The position numbers were made by a program, and so were the translations under genes. 38,936 bases of DNA from Minisyncoccota bacterium (GTDB taxonomy: Bacteria > Patescibacteriota > Minisyncoccia > Phycocordibacterales > UBA1006): positions 1 to 38,936 of the forward strand of contig JALEGN010000018.1 of the NCBI GenBank assembly GCA_022763365.1. Reading direction: 5' to 3'. Below the pieces are notes generated by a model. The model saw only the letters and a program-made list of their open reading frames with translations. It was not told where the DNA came from and searched no databases. Below, piece after piece: positions 33,701-38,936 of the stretch (the first letter of the stretch is position 1; every line of letters starts with the position of its first letter).

Positions 33701-33750
33701 ACAGCAAAAAACACCGCAAGTATAAGAGAAACAATTTTTTTTCGTAACAT
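30742..33750 (-). CDS. large secreted protein of the secretion cluster
   Basis: This 1,002-residue protein starts at ATG 33750 (MLRKKIVSLI), because TATAAT lies exactly 6 nt upstream. The signal peptide ends near TTYALG. The body is mostly helical and acidic, with Cys-containing loops (CEADAFNDYQ, CIPGPDYDWEERLDD), a Gly/Ser/Thr linker around 510-530 and no further clear membrane segment. The C-terminus has an Arg/Gly patch (FRGRRGGRAGPR) and CRLPGKFDMFG. Large proteins with the CIPGPDYDWE-type motif recur, as I recall, in CPR type IV secretion clusters. It probably forms an outer or wall-spanning part of the machine. It is the first gene of the cluster. Confidence 0.78.
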   Translation of the reverse strand: MLRKKIVSLILAVFFAVGSFLPQTTYALGPVTEVGPNVFTNIFNTGQNIWQVVAEDVLKPIAIGVADQMLSKLSTDVINWANNGFDGQPGFINNYEELIRGVEFDSINSSFQVANSIAQIQTNTAGNNGVDLELALCEADAFNDYQDNLTLFTEPQAEYEYEYDLVQCQIDVSTNESVASYTQCVTTNEQAAIDYSTQIMTGPSQQFFDDFYGGDASINSPYYADLTSAEQLEVAEDAGRYYEFMYQRNQCFNNLVIDSTAGDPGQTAQNNWDLLESGNVSSSRAVAETVANFGVEQFNNSEFEQIAAGGADLTLALLGSQSRKDDFVNDITAGGWDGILSLTGEGSTEIALTNTVRDVVSGNVDAKVAAKEAVISLPTQILSKTECEEYKRDPVTGDVTDECLREVTSTPGDIVAGQLTGALQKDQDSAGNFGDSLVSSLVSSLGNIVGGLVDQGLGELSSAAGEAFFSNTDTQNLITGSTSGGDFQSQYNVLGIEPSTSINIDNNGSTTGGSTGGGLQIPTGIGGPEDENVQIIIDFKSNLENAIDLALEEKSYYDQMRDVVLDAADVIYELEKCIPGPDYDWEERLDDSVSLGGNGWTDEEKDSFKTLAINEMKQMVQDPAITIPGAIAMRDQIDIIFNTSRDNKSRIDFRRNELTRLINTLQFIKNEIISDFNEQRLGENPNLVLFVEDWETLGQPEQESAFQYAVDNGYALLQGQSVTDIVTNDNERARNAVLDASWDIWRNQTDPVKKLELRQSYYTLQNSLSNEQFITIARTLLNEISSNITNSYEIAMDCLSFKSYAMGAEVAEISLIVNNENISIAEKIVNLADTFIDIYEPPIPGGIFGGINEYNTTTTRTDAELVSFIQSQANLQNNPGSTTLLKTPVMTSSFALSSSLLGFDTEQDKQDYFDTYYDTENLTYPGTGNFLTVKELYANDRYMFRGRRGGRAGPRTTVFCRLPGKFDMFGSSSGGDDTSVCFINWSAISKLDIEVIVSDISS

Positions 33751-33756
33751 AAAAAA

Positions 33757-33762
33757 ATTATA
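33757..33762 (-). promoter_or_regulatory. -10 box of the large secreted gene, leaderless
   Basis: TATAAT on the minus strand, then TTTTTT, then ATG 33750. Confidence 0.6.
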
Positions 33763-33852
33763 CCACTCATACATATATATAAACAACTCTCGGTTTATTT
33801 GATAAGGAAATATCTTTCCAATTAATTTTCTTTACTTGAAAAACACCTTTGG

Positions 33853-33865
33853 TATAGTGCGTGGT
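33853..33865 (+). promoter_or_regulatory. -10 box of tig, leaderless
   Basis: TATAGT (33853-33858) plus 7 nt leads to ATG 33866, which favours this start over the ORF-track start at 33836. A TTTACT lies about 16 nt upstream of it. Confidence 0.6.
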
Positions 33866-34927
33866 ATGAAAACTGATGTAAAAAAATTAGAAAACGCGCA
33901 GGTTGAAATTATAGTAACGCTACCAAAAGATAAATTAGAAGAACAACGGGAAGTTGTTGAAAAATCATTTATTGAAAACGTTGAGGTTGATGGTTTCCGA
34001 AAAGGAAATGTTCCAAAAGATGTTGCTATGAAACAAATAAAACCAATGCAATTATTGGAGGAAATGGCACAGCGCGCTATTTCAAAAGCGTATGTTGAAA
34101 TTCTTCAAAAAGAAGAAATCAAAGCTATTGGTCACCCACAAATTATGATTACGAAGATTGCTGAAGGTGAAGATCTTGAATTTAAAATTACGACAGCGGT
34201 ATTACCTGAAATTAAATTAGGTGATTACAAAAAAATTGCTAAGGAGGAAAATGCTAAAGAGCAGTCAAATGAGGTAGAAGAAAAAGAGATTGAAGAAGCT
34301 ATTAACAATCTTCGACGGATGCGCGCTCAGCAAGAAATGGCAAAAGATCAAAAAGAAGGAGAAGAACCAGTGTCATGGAATGATATTAAGGAAGAAGACC
34401 TTCCGGAAGTAACTGAAGAATTTGTAAAGAGCCTTGGTAATTTTGAAAACATTGAAGATTTTAAGAAAAAAATTACTGATAATCTTCAAAAAGAGAAAGA
34501 GGCTAAGAACCTTGAAAAACGACGTATTGCTATTATCGATGGTATTGTAGAAGCTTCGGAAATTGAAGTTCCAGATATGATGGTTGATTACGAGGTTGAT
34601 AAAATGATGCACGAATTTGAAGGGAATATTGCTATGACCGGAATGGCATTTGATGAGTACTTGAAATCAATTAATAAAACACGTGATGATTATAAAAAAG
34701 AATGGCGTGACCAAGGTTTCAAACGAGCCCAAACACAATTGATGTTAAATCATATTGCTGAGGCAGAAAAAATTGAGGCGAAAGATGAAACGATTGAAGA
34801 AGAAGTTTCAAAAATTATGGAACAATATAAAGATCAAAAAGGTATTGATGAAAATAATGTTCGCGCTTATGTTGCTAATATTTTAACGCATCAAGAAGTA
34901 TTCAAGTTCCTTGAATCACAAAAATAA
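33866..34927 (+). CDS. tig: trigger factor chaperone without PPIase domain
   Basis: Trigger factor binds the ribosome exit tunnel and shields new chains. The N-terminal ribosome-binding domain has the signature VDGFRKGNVPKDVA (about 36-49). The length of 353 residues is short, against about 430 in the usual family. After the linker (VLPEIKLGDYKKI) the FKBP-type prolyl isomerase domain is replaced by a short acidic helical stretch (about 130-175). The helical C-terminal cradle follows (VPDMMVDYEVDKMMHEFEGN). Chaperone activity should remain without isomerase activity. The start is set by the TATAGT box 7 nt upstream. Confidence 0.92.
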   Translation: MKTDVKKLENAQVEIIVTLPKDKLEEQREVVEKSFIENVEVDGFRKGNVPKDVAMKQIKPMQLLEEMAQRAISKAYVEILQKEEIKAIGHPQIMITKIAEGEDLEFKITTAVLPEIKLGDYKKIAKEENAKEQSNEVEEKEIEEAINNLRRMRAQQEMAKDQKEGEEPVSWNDIKEEDLPEVTEEFVKSLGNFENIEDFKKKITDNLQKEKEAKNLEKRRIAIIDGIVEASEIEVPDMMVDYEVDKMMHEFEGNIAMTGMAFDEYLKSINKTRDDYKKEWRDQGFKRAQTQLMLNHIAEAEKIEAKDETIEEEVSKIMEQYKDQKGIDENNVRAYVANILTHQEVFKFLESQK

Positions 34928-34934
34928 TACATTT

Positions 34935-34962
34935 AAAAAAACCCGCAAAAGCAGGTTTTTTC
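34935..34962 (+). terminator. intrinsic terminator of tig
   Basis: AAAAAACCCGC-AAAA-GCAGGTTTTTT. It also lies at the end of the small minus-strand gene. Confidence 0.8.
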
Positions 34963-35150
34963 TATTGTGTATAGATATTTACTATTTCAATAATACAAAG
35001 AACTAAACTTATAGAAAAACATATAAATAAGAAAGAAAGAATTCTATCTACGGATTTTCTTTGTTTAAGATATTTTTTATGTTCATTTTTGTATTCTTCA
35101 ATTTTTCGGTTTGTTTCTGCTACTTCTTTTGATAAATCAATTTCTATCAT
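34962..35150 (-). CDS. tiny coiled-coil membrane protein
   Basis: This 62-residue protein has an N-terminal charged helix (KEVAETNRKIEEYKNEHKKYL) likely to form a coiled coil. One C-terminal membrane segment follows (ILSFLFICFSISLVLCIIEIV). It starts 3 nt after the stop of the 41-residue membrane protein gene, so the pair is probably one transcript. TATAAA lies 7 nt before its ATG and could also start a leaderless message. It is probably real given the clean topology and the tight pairing. The function is unknown. Confidence 0.6.
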   Translation of the reverse strand: MIEIDLSKEVAETNRKIEEYKNEHKKYLKQRKSVDRILSFLFICFSISLVLCIIEIVNIYTQ

Positions 35151-35153
35151 AAT

Positions 35154-35279
35154 TTAGTTTATAAATATTAGAATTAAACCCACCAAACTAGCGCCAACTA
35201 CTATGACAAAAAGAATACATAGCAATGCGGTTGGTTGTGGAACAAAAGGTAATTGTTCGTATTTCTTTTTATTTTCCAT
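35154..35279 (-). CDS. 41-residue membrane protein
   Basis: This gene is too short for the ORF track. It reads MENKKKYEQLPFVPQPTALL, then a membrane segment CILFVIVVGASLVGLILIFI and stop. The charged N-terminus with a PQP turn before one helix is a typical small membrane protein plan. It is followed after 3 nt by the 62-residue gene, and it is divergent from the 90-residue membrane protein gene across 54 bp. It could be a small regulator or complex subunit. Support is the ORF quality and arrangement only. Confidence 0.6.
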   Translation of the reverse strand: MENKKKYEQLPFVPQPTALLCILFVIVVGASLVGLILIFIN

Positions 35280-35321
35280 GTCTTTAGTTTTTTTAAGCGT
35301 ATCATTTATTCAATGATTTGC

Positions 35322-35333
35322 TATACTTTTTAT
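35322..35333 (+). promoter_or_regulatory. -10 box of the 90-residue membrane protein gene
   Basis: TATACT (35322-35327) plus 6 nt leads to ATG 35334; this sets the start downstream of the ORF-track start. Confidence 0.6.
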
Positions 35334-35606
35334 ATGAAAAGAAAACGTGGGCAACGATTTAATATTCATATTAATAATGAACTCAAGGAAATTTTTGTAG
35401 GTCATCACACCTTGTTTTCAGTAATTGGATTTACCGTTGGTGGAATTTTGGTAGGTGAAACCGTTAAGGAGTGGGCGCATCTACATATTGGACTGCCAGC
35501 AACCCTTATTATTGGGCTTATGTTGATTCTCTTTACGGGAATTACCTTGCATAAATTTAGTGATAGATTGATTTCTCCTCAGGATGATGAGGATATCGGC
35601 ATTTAA
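35334..35606 (+). CDS. small two-helix membrane protein
   Basis: This 90-residue protein starts at ATG 35334 (MKRKRGQRFN). A basic N-terminus leads to two membrane segments (about 28-44, FSVIGFTVGGILVGETV; and 54-71, LPATLIIGLMLILFTGIT) joined by a short loop with EWAHLHIG. An acidic tail (SPQDDEDIGI) follows. It lies just before clpP. The stop runs into a short terminator whose loop holds the clpP -35 box. No family is recognised. Confidence 0.7.
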   Translation: MKRKRGQRFNIHINNELKEIFVGHHTLFSVIGFTVGGILVGETVKEWAHLHIGLPATLIIGLMLILFTGITLHKFSDRLISPQDDEDIGI

Positions 35607-35630
35607 GAAGAGTTGATAGCTCTTTTTTTT
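35606..35630 (+). terminator. short terminator overlapping the clpP -35 box
   Basis: AAGAG-TTGATAG-CTCTT then eight T. The loop TTGATA is also the best -35 match for clpP. Confidence 0.6.
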
Positions 35631-35640
35631 GTCATATACT
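35613..35640 (+). promoter_or_regulatory. clpP promoter (TTGATA-16-TATACT), leaderless
   Basis: TTGATA (35613-35618), 16 nt, TATACT (35635-35640), then 6 nt to ATG 35647. Confidence 0.65.
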
Positions 35641-35646
35641 GGAACC

Positions 35647-36228
35647 ATGTTAATTCCAACCGTTATTGAAAAAACACAGGCAGGAGAACGCGCCTATGAT
35701 ATTTATTCACGTTTATTAAAAGAACGAATTATTTTTGTTCAAGGTCAAATCAGGGATGAAATGGCAAATAGTATTGTTGCTCAATTATTACATCTTGAAC
35801 AAGAAGATTCTGAAAAAGACATTACCTTATACGTTAATTCACCTGGTGGATCGGTGACGGCTGGTATGGCCATTATTGATACCATGCACTTTATCAAACC
35901 AAAGGTATCGACGGTGTGTGTAGGTCTTGCGGCGTCAATGGGCGCTATGATTCTCTCTCAAGGGGAAAAAGGTAAACGATTTACCTTGCCACATGCACGC
36001 GTTATGATCCATCAACCACTTACTGGTGTTGAAGGGCAGGCATCAGATATTGCTATCACCGCAGAGCAAATCTTAAAAACAAAAAAAATCCTGCGGGATA
36101 TGATTGCTAAATCATCAGGTCAAAAAGTTTCAAAAGTTGAAATAGATATGGATCGTGATTATTGGATGGATGCAGAAGAGGCAAAAAAATACGGAATTGT
36201 TGATTCAGTGATTACAAAAAGAAAGTAA
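35647..36228 (+). CDS. clpP: ATP-dependent Clp protease proteolytic subunit
   Basis: ClpP forms the 14-mer chamber that degrades proteins unfolded by ClpX or ClpC. The start is ATG 35647 ([10 protein letters not shown]), set by TATACT 6 nt upstream, giving 193 residues. The catalytic triad is complete: Ser97 in GLAASMGAM, His122 in RVMIHQPL, Asp171 in [24 protein letters not shown] is the family signature. No propeptide precedes the IPTVIE mature start, so little or no self-processing is expected. ClpX is not in the window. The gene ends in its own terminator. Confidence 0.97.
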   Translation: MLIPTVIEKTQAGERAYDIYSRLLKERIIFVQGQIRDEMANSIVAQLLHLEQEDSEKDITLYVNSPGGSVTAGMAIIDTMHFIKPKVSTVCVGLAASMGAMILSQGEKGKRFTLPHARVMIHQPLTGVEGQASDIAITAEQILKTKKILRDMIAKSSGQKVSKVEIDMDRDYWMDAEEAKKYGIVDSVITKRK

Positions 36229-36242
36229 TATACTTTCTTTTT
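36216..36242 (+). terminator. intrinsic terminator of clpP
   Basis: AAAAAGAAAGTA-ATA-TACTTTCTTTTT; the TAA stop lies in the hairpin. Confidence 0.8.
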
Positions 36243-36287
36243 GTTTTGGTTCAATAATATAAAAAATTATTTGTCAATTTATTTTCC

Positions 36288-36316
36288 TTGGGAACTCTGT
36301 AAAACCCTTGTATAAT
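36288..36316 (+). promoter_or_regulatory. HU promoter (TTGGGA-17-TATAAT) with long leader
   Basis: TTGGGA (36288-36293), 17 nt, TATAAT (36311-36316). Predicted start near 36323 gives a leader of about 56 nt, unlike the leaderless neighbours. Confidence 0.65.
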
Positions 36317-36378
36317 AAGGGTGTAAAGCTTTTTTAGGTTTTAACATTTATTTACCTTAATTATAAAAAAGAAAGACT

Positions 36379-36657
36379 ATGAAAAAACAAGACTTAGCAC
36401 AAATGGTAAACGATATGATTGGAGGAACAAAAACTCAATCAGACGCTGTTATCAAAGCTATCTTCGATGCAATGGCAGGAGAAATGGCTAAAGGTGGAGT
36501 TGTTGATATCGCTGGATTCGGAAAATTCGAAGGAGCTATGCGAAACGCACGAACAGCACGAAACCCGCGAACTGGAGAAACTGTACAAGTTGCTGCAAAA
36601 CGTGTTCCAAAATTCAAAGCTGGTAAGGCTTTGAAAGATACGGTTGCAGGAAACTAG
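36379..36657 (+). CDS. hup: HU-family DNA-binding protein
   Basis: HU bends and compacts DNA as a dimer. The 92-residue protein has MKKQDLAQMVNDMIGGTKTQ (helical dimer region), VVDIAGFGKFE, the arm with NARTARNPRTGETVQVAAKRVPKF (the RNPRTGE signature), and the final KAGKALKDTV helix. This is the full usual length. Codons look biased toward GGA, GCA and CGA, consistent with high expression. The long A-rich leader with AAGAAAG before the ATG may help ribosome loading. Confidence 0.96.
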   Translation: MKKQDLAQMVNDMIGGTKTQSDAVIKAIFDAMAGEMAKGGVVDIAGFGKFEGAMRNARTARNPRTGETVQVAAKRVPKFKAGKALKDTVAGN

Positions 36658-36665
36658 TTCCAAAC

Positions 36666-36692
36666 AAAAAAAACGCTTATAGCGTTTTTTTT
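36666..36692. terminator. convergent terminator after HU
   Basis: AAAAAACGCT-TAT-AGCGTTTTTT with runs on both sides; it serves HU and the opposite coiled-coil gene. Confidence 0.85.
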
Positions 36693-36698
36693 GTTGTG

Positions 36699-37391
36699 TT
36701 AATTAAGCTCCAAGCTATTTCTATTTTCAATCCGTAGTGAGCGTGCTTCTTGTCGATTATTTTGTAACTCAATTCTGTTATTCGTCCGTACTTCGGCGTT
36801 AACGGCTCGATTTTCTTCTCGTGCGTTTTGATTCTCATTACGTATTTCTTGACGTTGTTGTCTATTTTCTTCTCGTGCTTCTTGCCTTTCTTGGCGAATT
36901 TCAGATCGTTCGTTTTTGATGTCTTCTCGCAGTTCTTTAGCTTCAGCTTTCATTTCTTGTCGTAATTCCATGCGGAGGGTTCGGGCTTCTGATCGGTCAA
37001 TTTCTCCTCTTGCTACTTGGGCTCTGATTTCGGCACGTGCCTCAACTTTTTCAGCATGACGTTCTGCCATAGCGTCAATACGCGTTTGCATAAGAGCAGC
37101 TCGCTCTGGATTCCGCTCCGCAACTGTTTCAATTCGAGCTTCTATATCAGCTCGTTTTTGGGCAAAGAGTTCTTCTTTTTCAGCTCGAAGTTCTGCAATA
37201 AGCTCTTGCCATTTTTCTCTCGCATCTTCACGACTCAGAGTTCCGGCTTCTACTTCTGCTTTCATTTCTGCGTGGAGTTCGCGGAGTTCGCTGATTCGAA
37301 TATTCATTTCTGCTCGCGATTCAAAAGCATTTACGCCCGTTCCAAGTAAGGCTCCTGCGATTACTAGGGCGAATACAATAATATGTTTCAT
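36699..37391 (-). CDS. secreted Glu/Arg-rich single-helix coiled-coil protein
   Basis: This 230-residue protein has a signal peptide (MKHIIVFALVIAGALLGTGVNA). The rest (from about residue 23) is almost entirely charged helix rich in Glu, Arg, Ala and Gln. It has repeated ExRxE/AREENR segments late in the chain (REENRQQRQEIRNENQNARE) and an AGTLSREDAREKW motif, also echoed as ARGEIDRSEARTLR. Similar exported E/R-rich helical proteins are common in CPR, with unknown role; wall spacing or scaffolding is a guess. It follows the small anchored protein gene after 23 nt, probably on one transcript. Confidence 0.72.
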   Translation of the reverse strand: MKHIIVFALVIAGALLGTGVNAFESRAEMNIRISELRELHAEMKAEVEAGTLSREDAREKWQELIAELRAEKEELFAQKRADIEARIETVAERNPERAALMQTRIDAMAERHAEKVEARAEIRAQVARGEIDRSEARTLRMELRQEMKAEAKELREDIKNERSEIRQERQEAREENRQQRQEIRNENQNAREENRAVNAEVRTNNRIELQNNRQEARSLRIENRNSLELN

Positions 37392-37414
37392 AATATATTT
37401 ATTAGTACTAATAA

Positions 37415-37678
37415 TTAAAAGTCCATTCCTTCAAGGTTTTCAATATCTTCTTCGGCTTGTGACTCTTCTGATTCTTGTGCTTGAATTTCTGCCTCTAGTT
37501 CAGTCTCGGTTTCAAAACCTAAGTCTTCTTGGTCCTCAGTATCATCTTCTGGAATTTCCTGACCTTCGGTAAATTCATAATACGTTTCTTTGTTTTTAAG
37601 ATCTTGCATGTTTTGATGGAAAAAATATCCCAAAACTCCAAGAGCTCCTAAAACAATAATAGTAATAACTGCTTTCAT
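37415..37678 (-). CDS. small membrane-anchored acidic protein
   Basis: This 87-residue protein starts at ATG 37678 (MKAVITIIVL), not the ORF-track start, which would run into the tRNA promoter region. One N-terminal membrane helix (about 2-20) is followed by a very acidic tail (EDDTEDQEDLGFETETELEAEIQ, ending ENLEGMDF). The acidic tail could face the cell surface and pair with the basic or zwitterionic coiled-coil protein encoded next. There is no known family. Confidence 0.65.
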   Translation of the reverse strand: MKAVITIIVLGALGVLGYFFHQNMQDLKNKETYYEFTEGQEIPEDDTEDQEDLGFETETELEAEIQAQESEESQAEEDIENLEGMDF

Positions 37679-37780
37679 GTAATGTAAAAGTAAAATATAC
37701 GAATAATATATAGCCCATTTAGCTCGTAAATGATTGCTAGCTACAGTATAGCAAAAAATGCTGTGAAGAACCGGGTCTGC

Positions 37781-37808
37781 TTGCAAAAGCTATGCGTTTT
37801 GCTATGAT
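37781..37808 (+). promoter_or_regulatory. tRNA-Gly promoter (TTGCAA-16-TATGAT)
   Basis: TTGCAA (37781-37786), 16 nt, TATGAT (37803-37808); the start would lie about 20 nt before the tRNA. Confidence 0.55.
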
Positions 37809-37836
37809 ATTTTTTGTCCCTACTGAGAATATACAT

Positions 37837-37907
37837 GCGGGTGTAGTTTAGTGGTAGAATATCTGGCTTCCAACCAGAGGACGGGAGTTCGATTCTCCCC
37901 ACCCGCA
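37837..37907 (+). tRNA. tRNA-Gly (anticodon UCC)
   Basis: All parts of the cloverleaf are present: acceptor GCGGGTG/CACCCGC, D-arm with TTTAGTGGTAGAA, anticodon stem TCTGG/CCAGA with loop CTTCCAA (anticodon TCC), and T-arm GGGAG-TTCGATT-CTCCC, with A as discriminator. The 71-nt length is normal for glycine. CCA is not encoded, so it must be added afterwards. The ORF on the opposite strand is the usual tRNA shadow. Confidence 0.97.
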
Positions 37908-37914
37908 CAAAAAT

Positions 37915-37945
37915 AAAAACTACCAGCAAAAGCTGGTAGTTTTTA
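37915..37945 (+). terminator. intrinsic terminator of tRNA-Gly
   Basis: AAAAACTACCAGC-AAAA-GCTGGTAGTTTTT. Confidence 0.85.
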
Positions 37946-38002
37946 TTTTCTGATTCGATGTAGAGTTATCCGTCAGGTTTATGTCCTGAATATTTTTATA
38001 AT

Positions 38003-38090
38003 GAGCAAAGCGAATATATAAAAAATGAAAAGGGTAATTCTCCCAAGCACTAACAAAAAATCCTTATTTAATAGATAGGAATTTTTTCTT
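38003..38090 (+). ncRNA. possible small RNA ending in a terminator-like hairpin
   Basis: TATAAT (37997-38002) is followed by about 50 nt without a convincing ORF, a GGG-TAATT-CTCCC hairpin, and an imperfect stem AAAAAATCCTTAT/ATAGGAATTTTTT (38055-38086) with a T-run. No gene precedes this terminator. The -35 match is poor, so it may be only a second terminator behind the tRNA. Confidence 0.25.
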
Positions 38091-38127
38091 ATACAATTAA
38101 GCAGAAATCAAAATTTCATATTTTTGA

Positions 38128-38139
38128 TATAATCAGTAT
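38128..38139 (+). promoter_or_regulatory. -10 box of the I78-like gene, leaderless
   Basis: TATAAT (38128-38133) plus CAGTAT leads to ATG 38140. Confidence 0.6.

Positions 38140-38936
<797 letters not shown>

Noticed and set aside
36269-36280. TTGACA on the minus strand between clpP and HU
   Set aside because: No suitable -10 at 16-18 nt and it would only give an antisense clpP transcript.
37837-37907. tRNA-Gly(UCC) as a sign of UGA recoded to glycine
   Set aside because: UCC is a normal glycine anticodon; a recoding tRNA would have UCA, and genes here use TGG for Trp without in-frame TGA.
37741-37929. 62-residue minus-strand ORF with VGRIELPSSGWKPDI
   Set aside because: It is the well-known antisense shadow of a tRNA gene.

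Overview
The window looks like a piece of a Candidate Phyla Radiation (Patescibacteria) genome, most likely Parcubacteria-like. This rests on AT-rich sequence, single-copy housekeeping genes packed tightly, a short trigger factor without a PPIase domain, a short YebC, an Oxa1-type YidC, and the TraC-like / PrgI / T4SS-pilin / VirB4 gene set that recurs in that radiation. Assignment is by recognition of protein families, not by a database search. The standard genetic code fits: all main genes read through with TGA as stop.

Layout. (1) 1-3,900, minus strand: four secreted or lipoprotein genes, including a truncated surface protein with an FN3-like motif. Three have Bacteroidota-like signal peptides, and all four have strong TTGACA promoters with 5' leaders. 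(2) 4,013-6,630: an orphan PilB/GspE ATPase and a promoter-to-terminator unit that encodes a structured RNA. (3) 6,633-16,651: a replication and cell-maintenance core: ruvB, yebC, a class A PBP, ruvC, a small DciA-like gene, dnaN, dnaA, the probable oriC, then divergent rpmH, rnpA, yidC and jag/khpB. (4) 16,655-18,698: a divergent pair, a DUF6695-like permuted papain-fold protein and an ATP-grasp ligase. (5) 18,713-33,750: a 15 kb type IV secretion/conjugation-like cluster on the minus strand (large secreted protein, small secreted protein, VirB6/TrbL-like protein, cytosolic protein, PrgI, TraC-like N-domain, secreted protein, pilin-peptidase fusion, beta-propeller protein, VirB4 ATPase). (6) 33,866-38,936: tig, three tiny membrane proteins, clpP, HU, two small envelope proteins, tRNA-Gly(UCC), and a secreted protein with two I78-like domains that runs off the window in a Pro-Glu repeat.

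Transcription layout is the most striking whole-window signal. Many genes have a -10 box (TATAAT/TATACT/TATTAT) ending exactly 6-7 nt before ATG, which predicts leaderless mRNAs. Most genes also have their own intrinsic terminator, often with the stop codon inside the hairpin. Even the secretion cluster is built from single-gene units. In contrast, the secreted genes at the left end and the structured RNA use a perfect TTGACA -35 box with leaders of about 36-155 nt.

How it fits together: the core region replicates and maintains the chromosome and makes ribosomes and membrane insertase. The secretion cluster probably builds an envelope-spanning DNA- or protein-transfer machine, with an M15 peptidase to open the wall. 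The Bacteroidota-like secreted genes and the ATP-grasp/peptidase pair look like accessory functions, possibly acquired from host or neighbouring bacteria.
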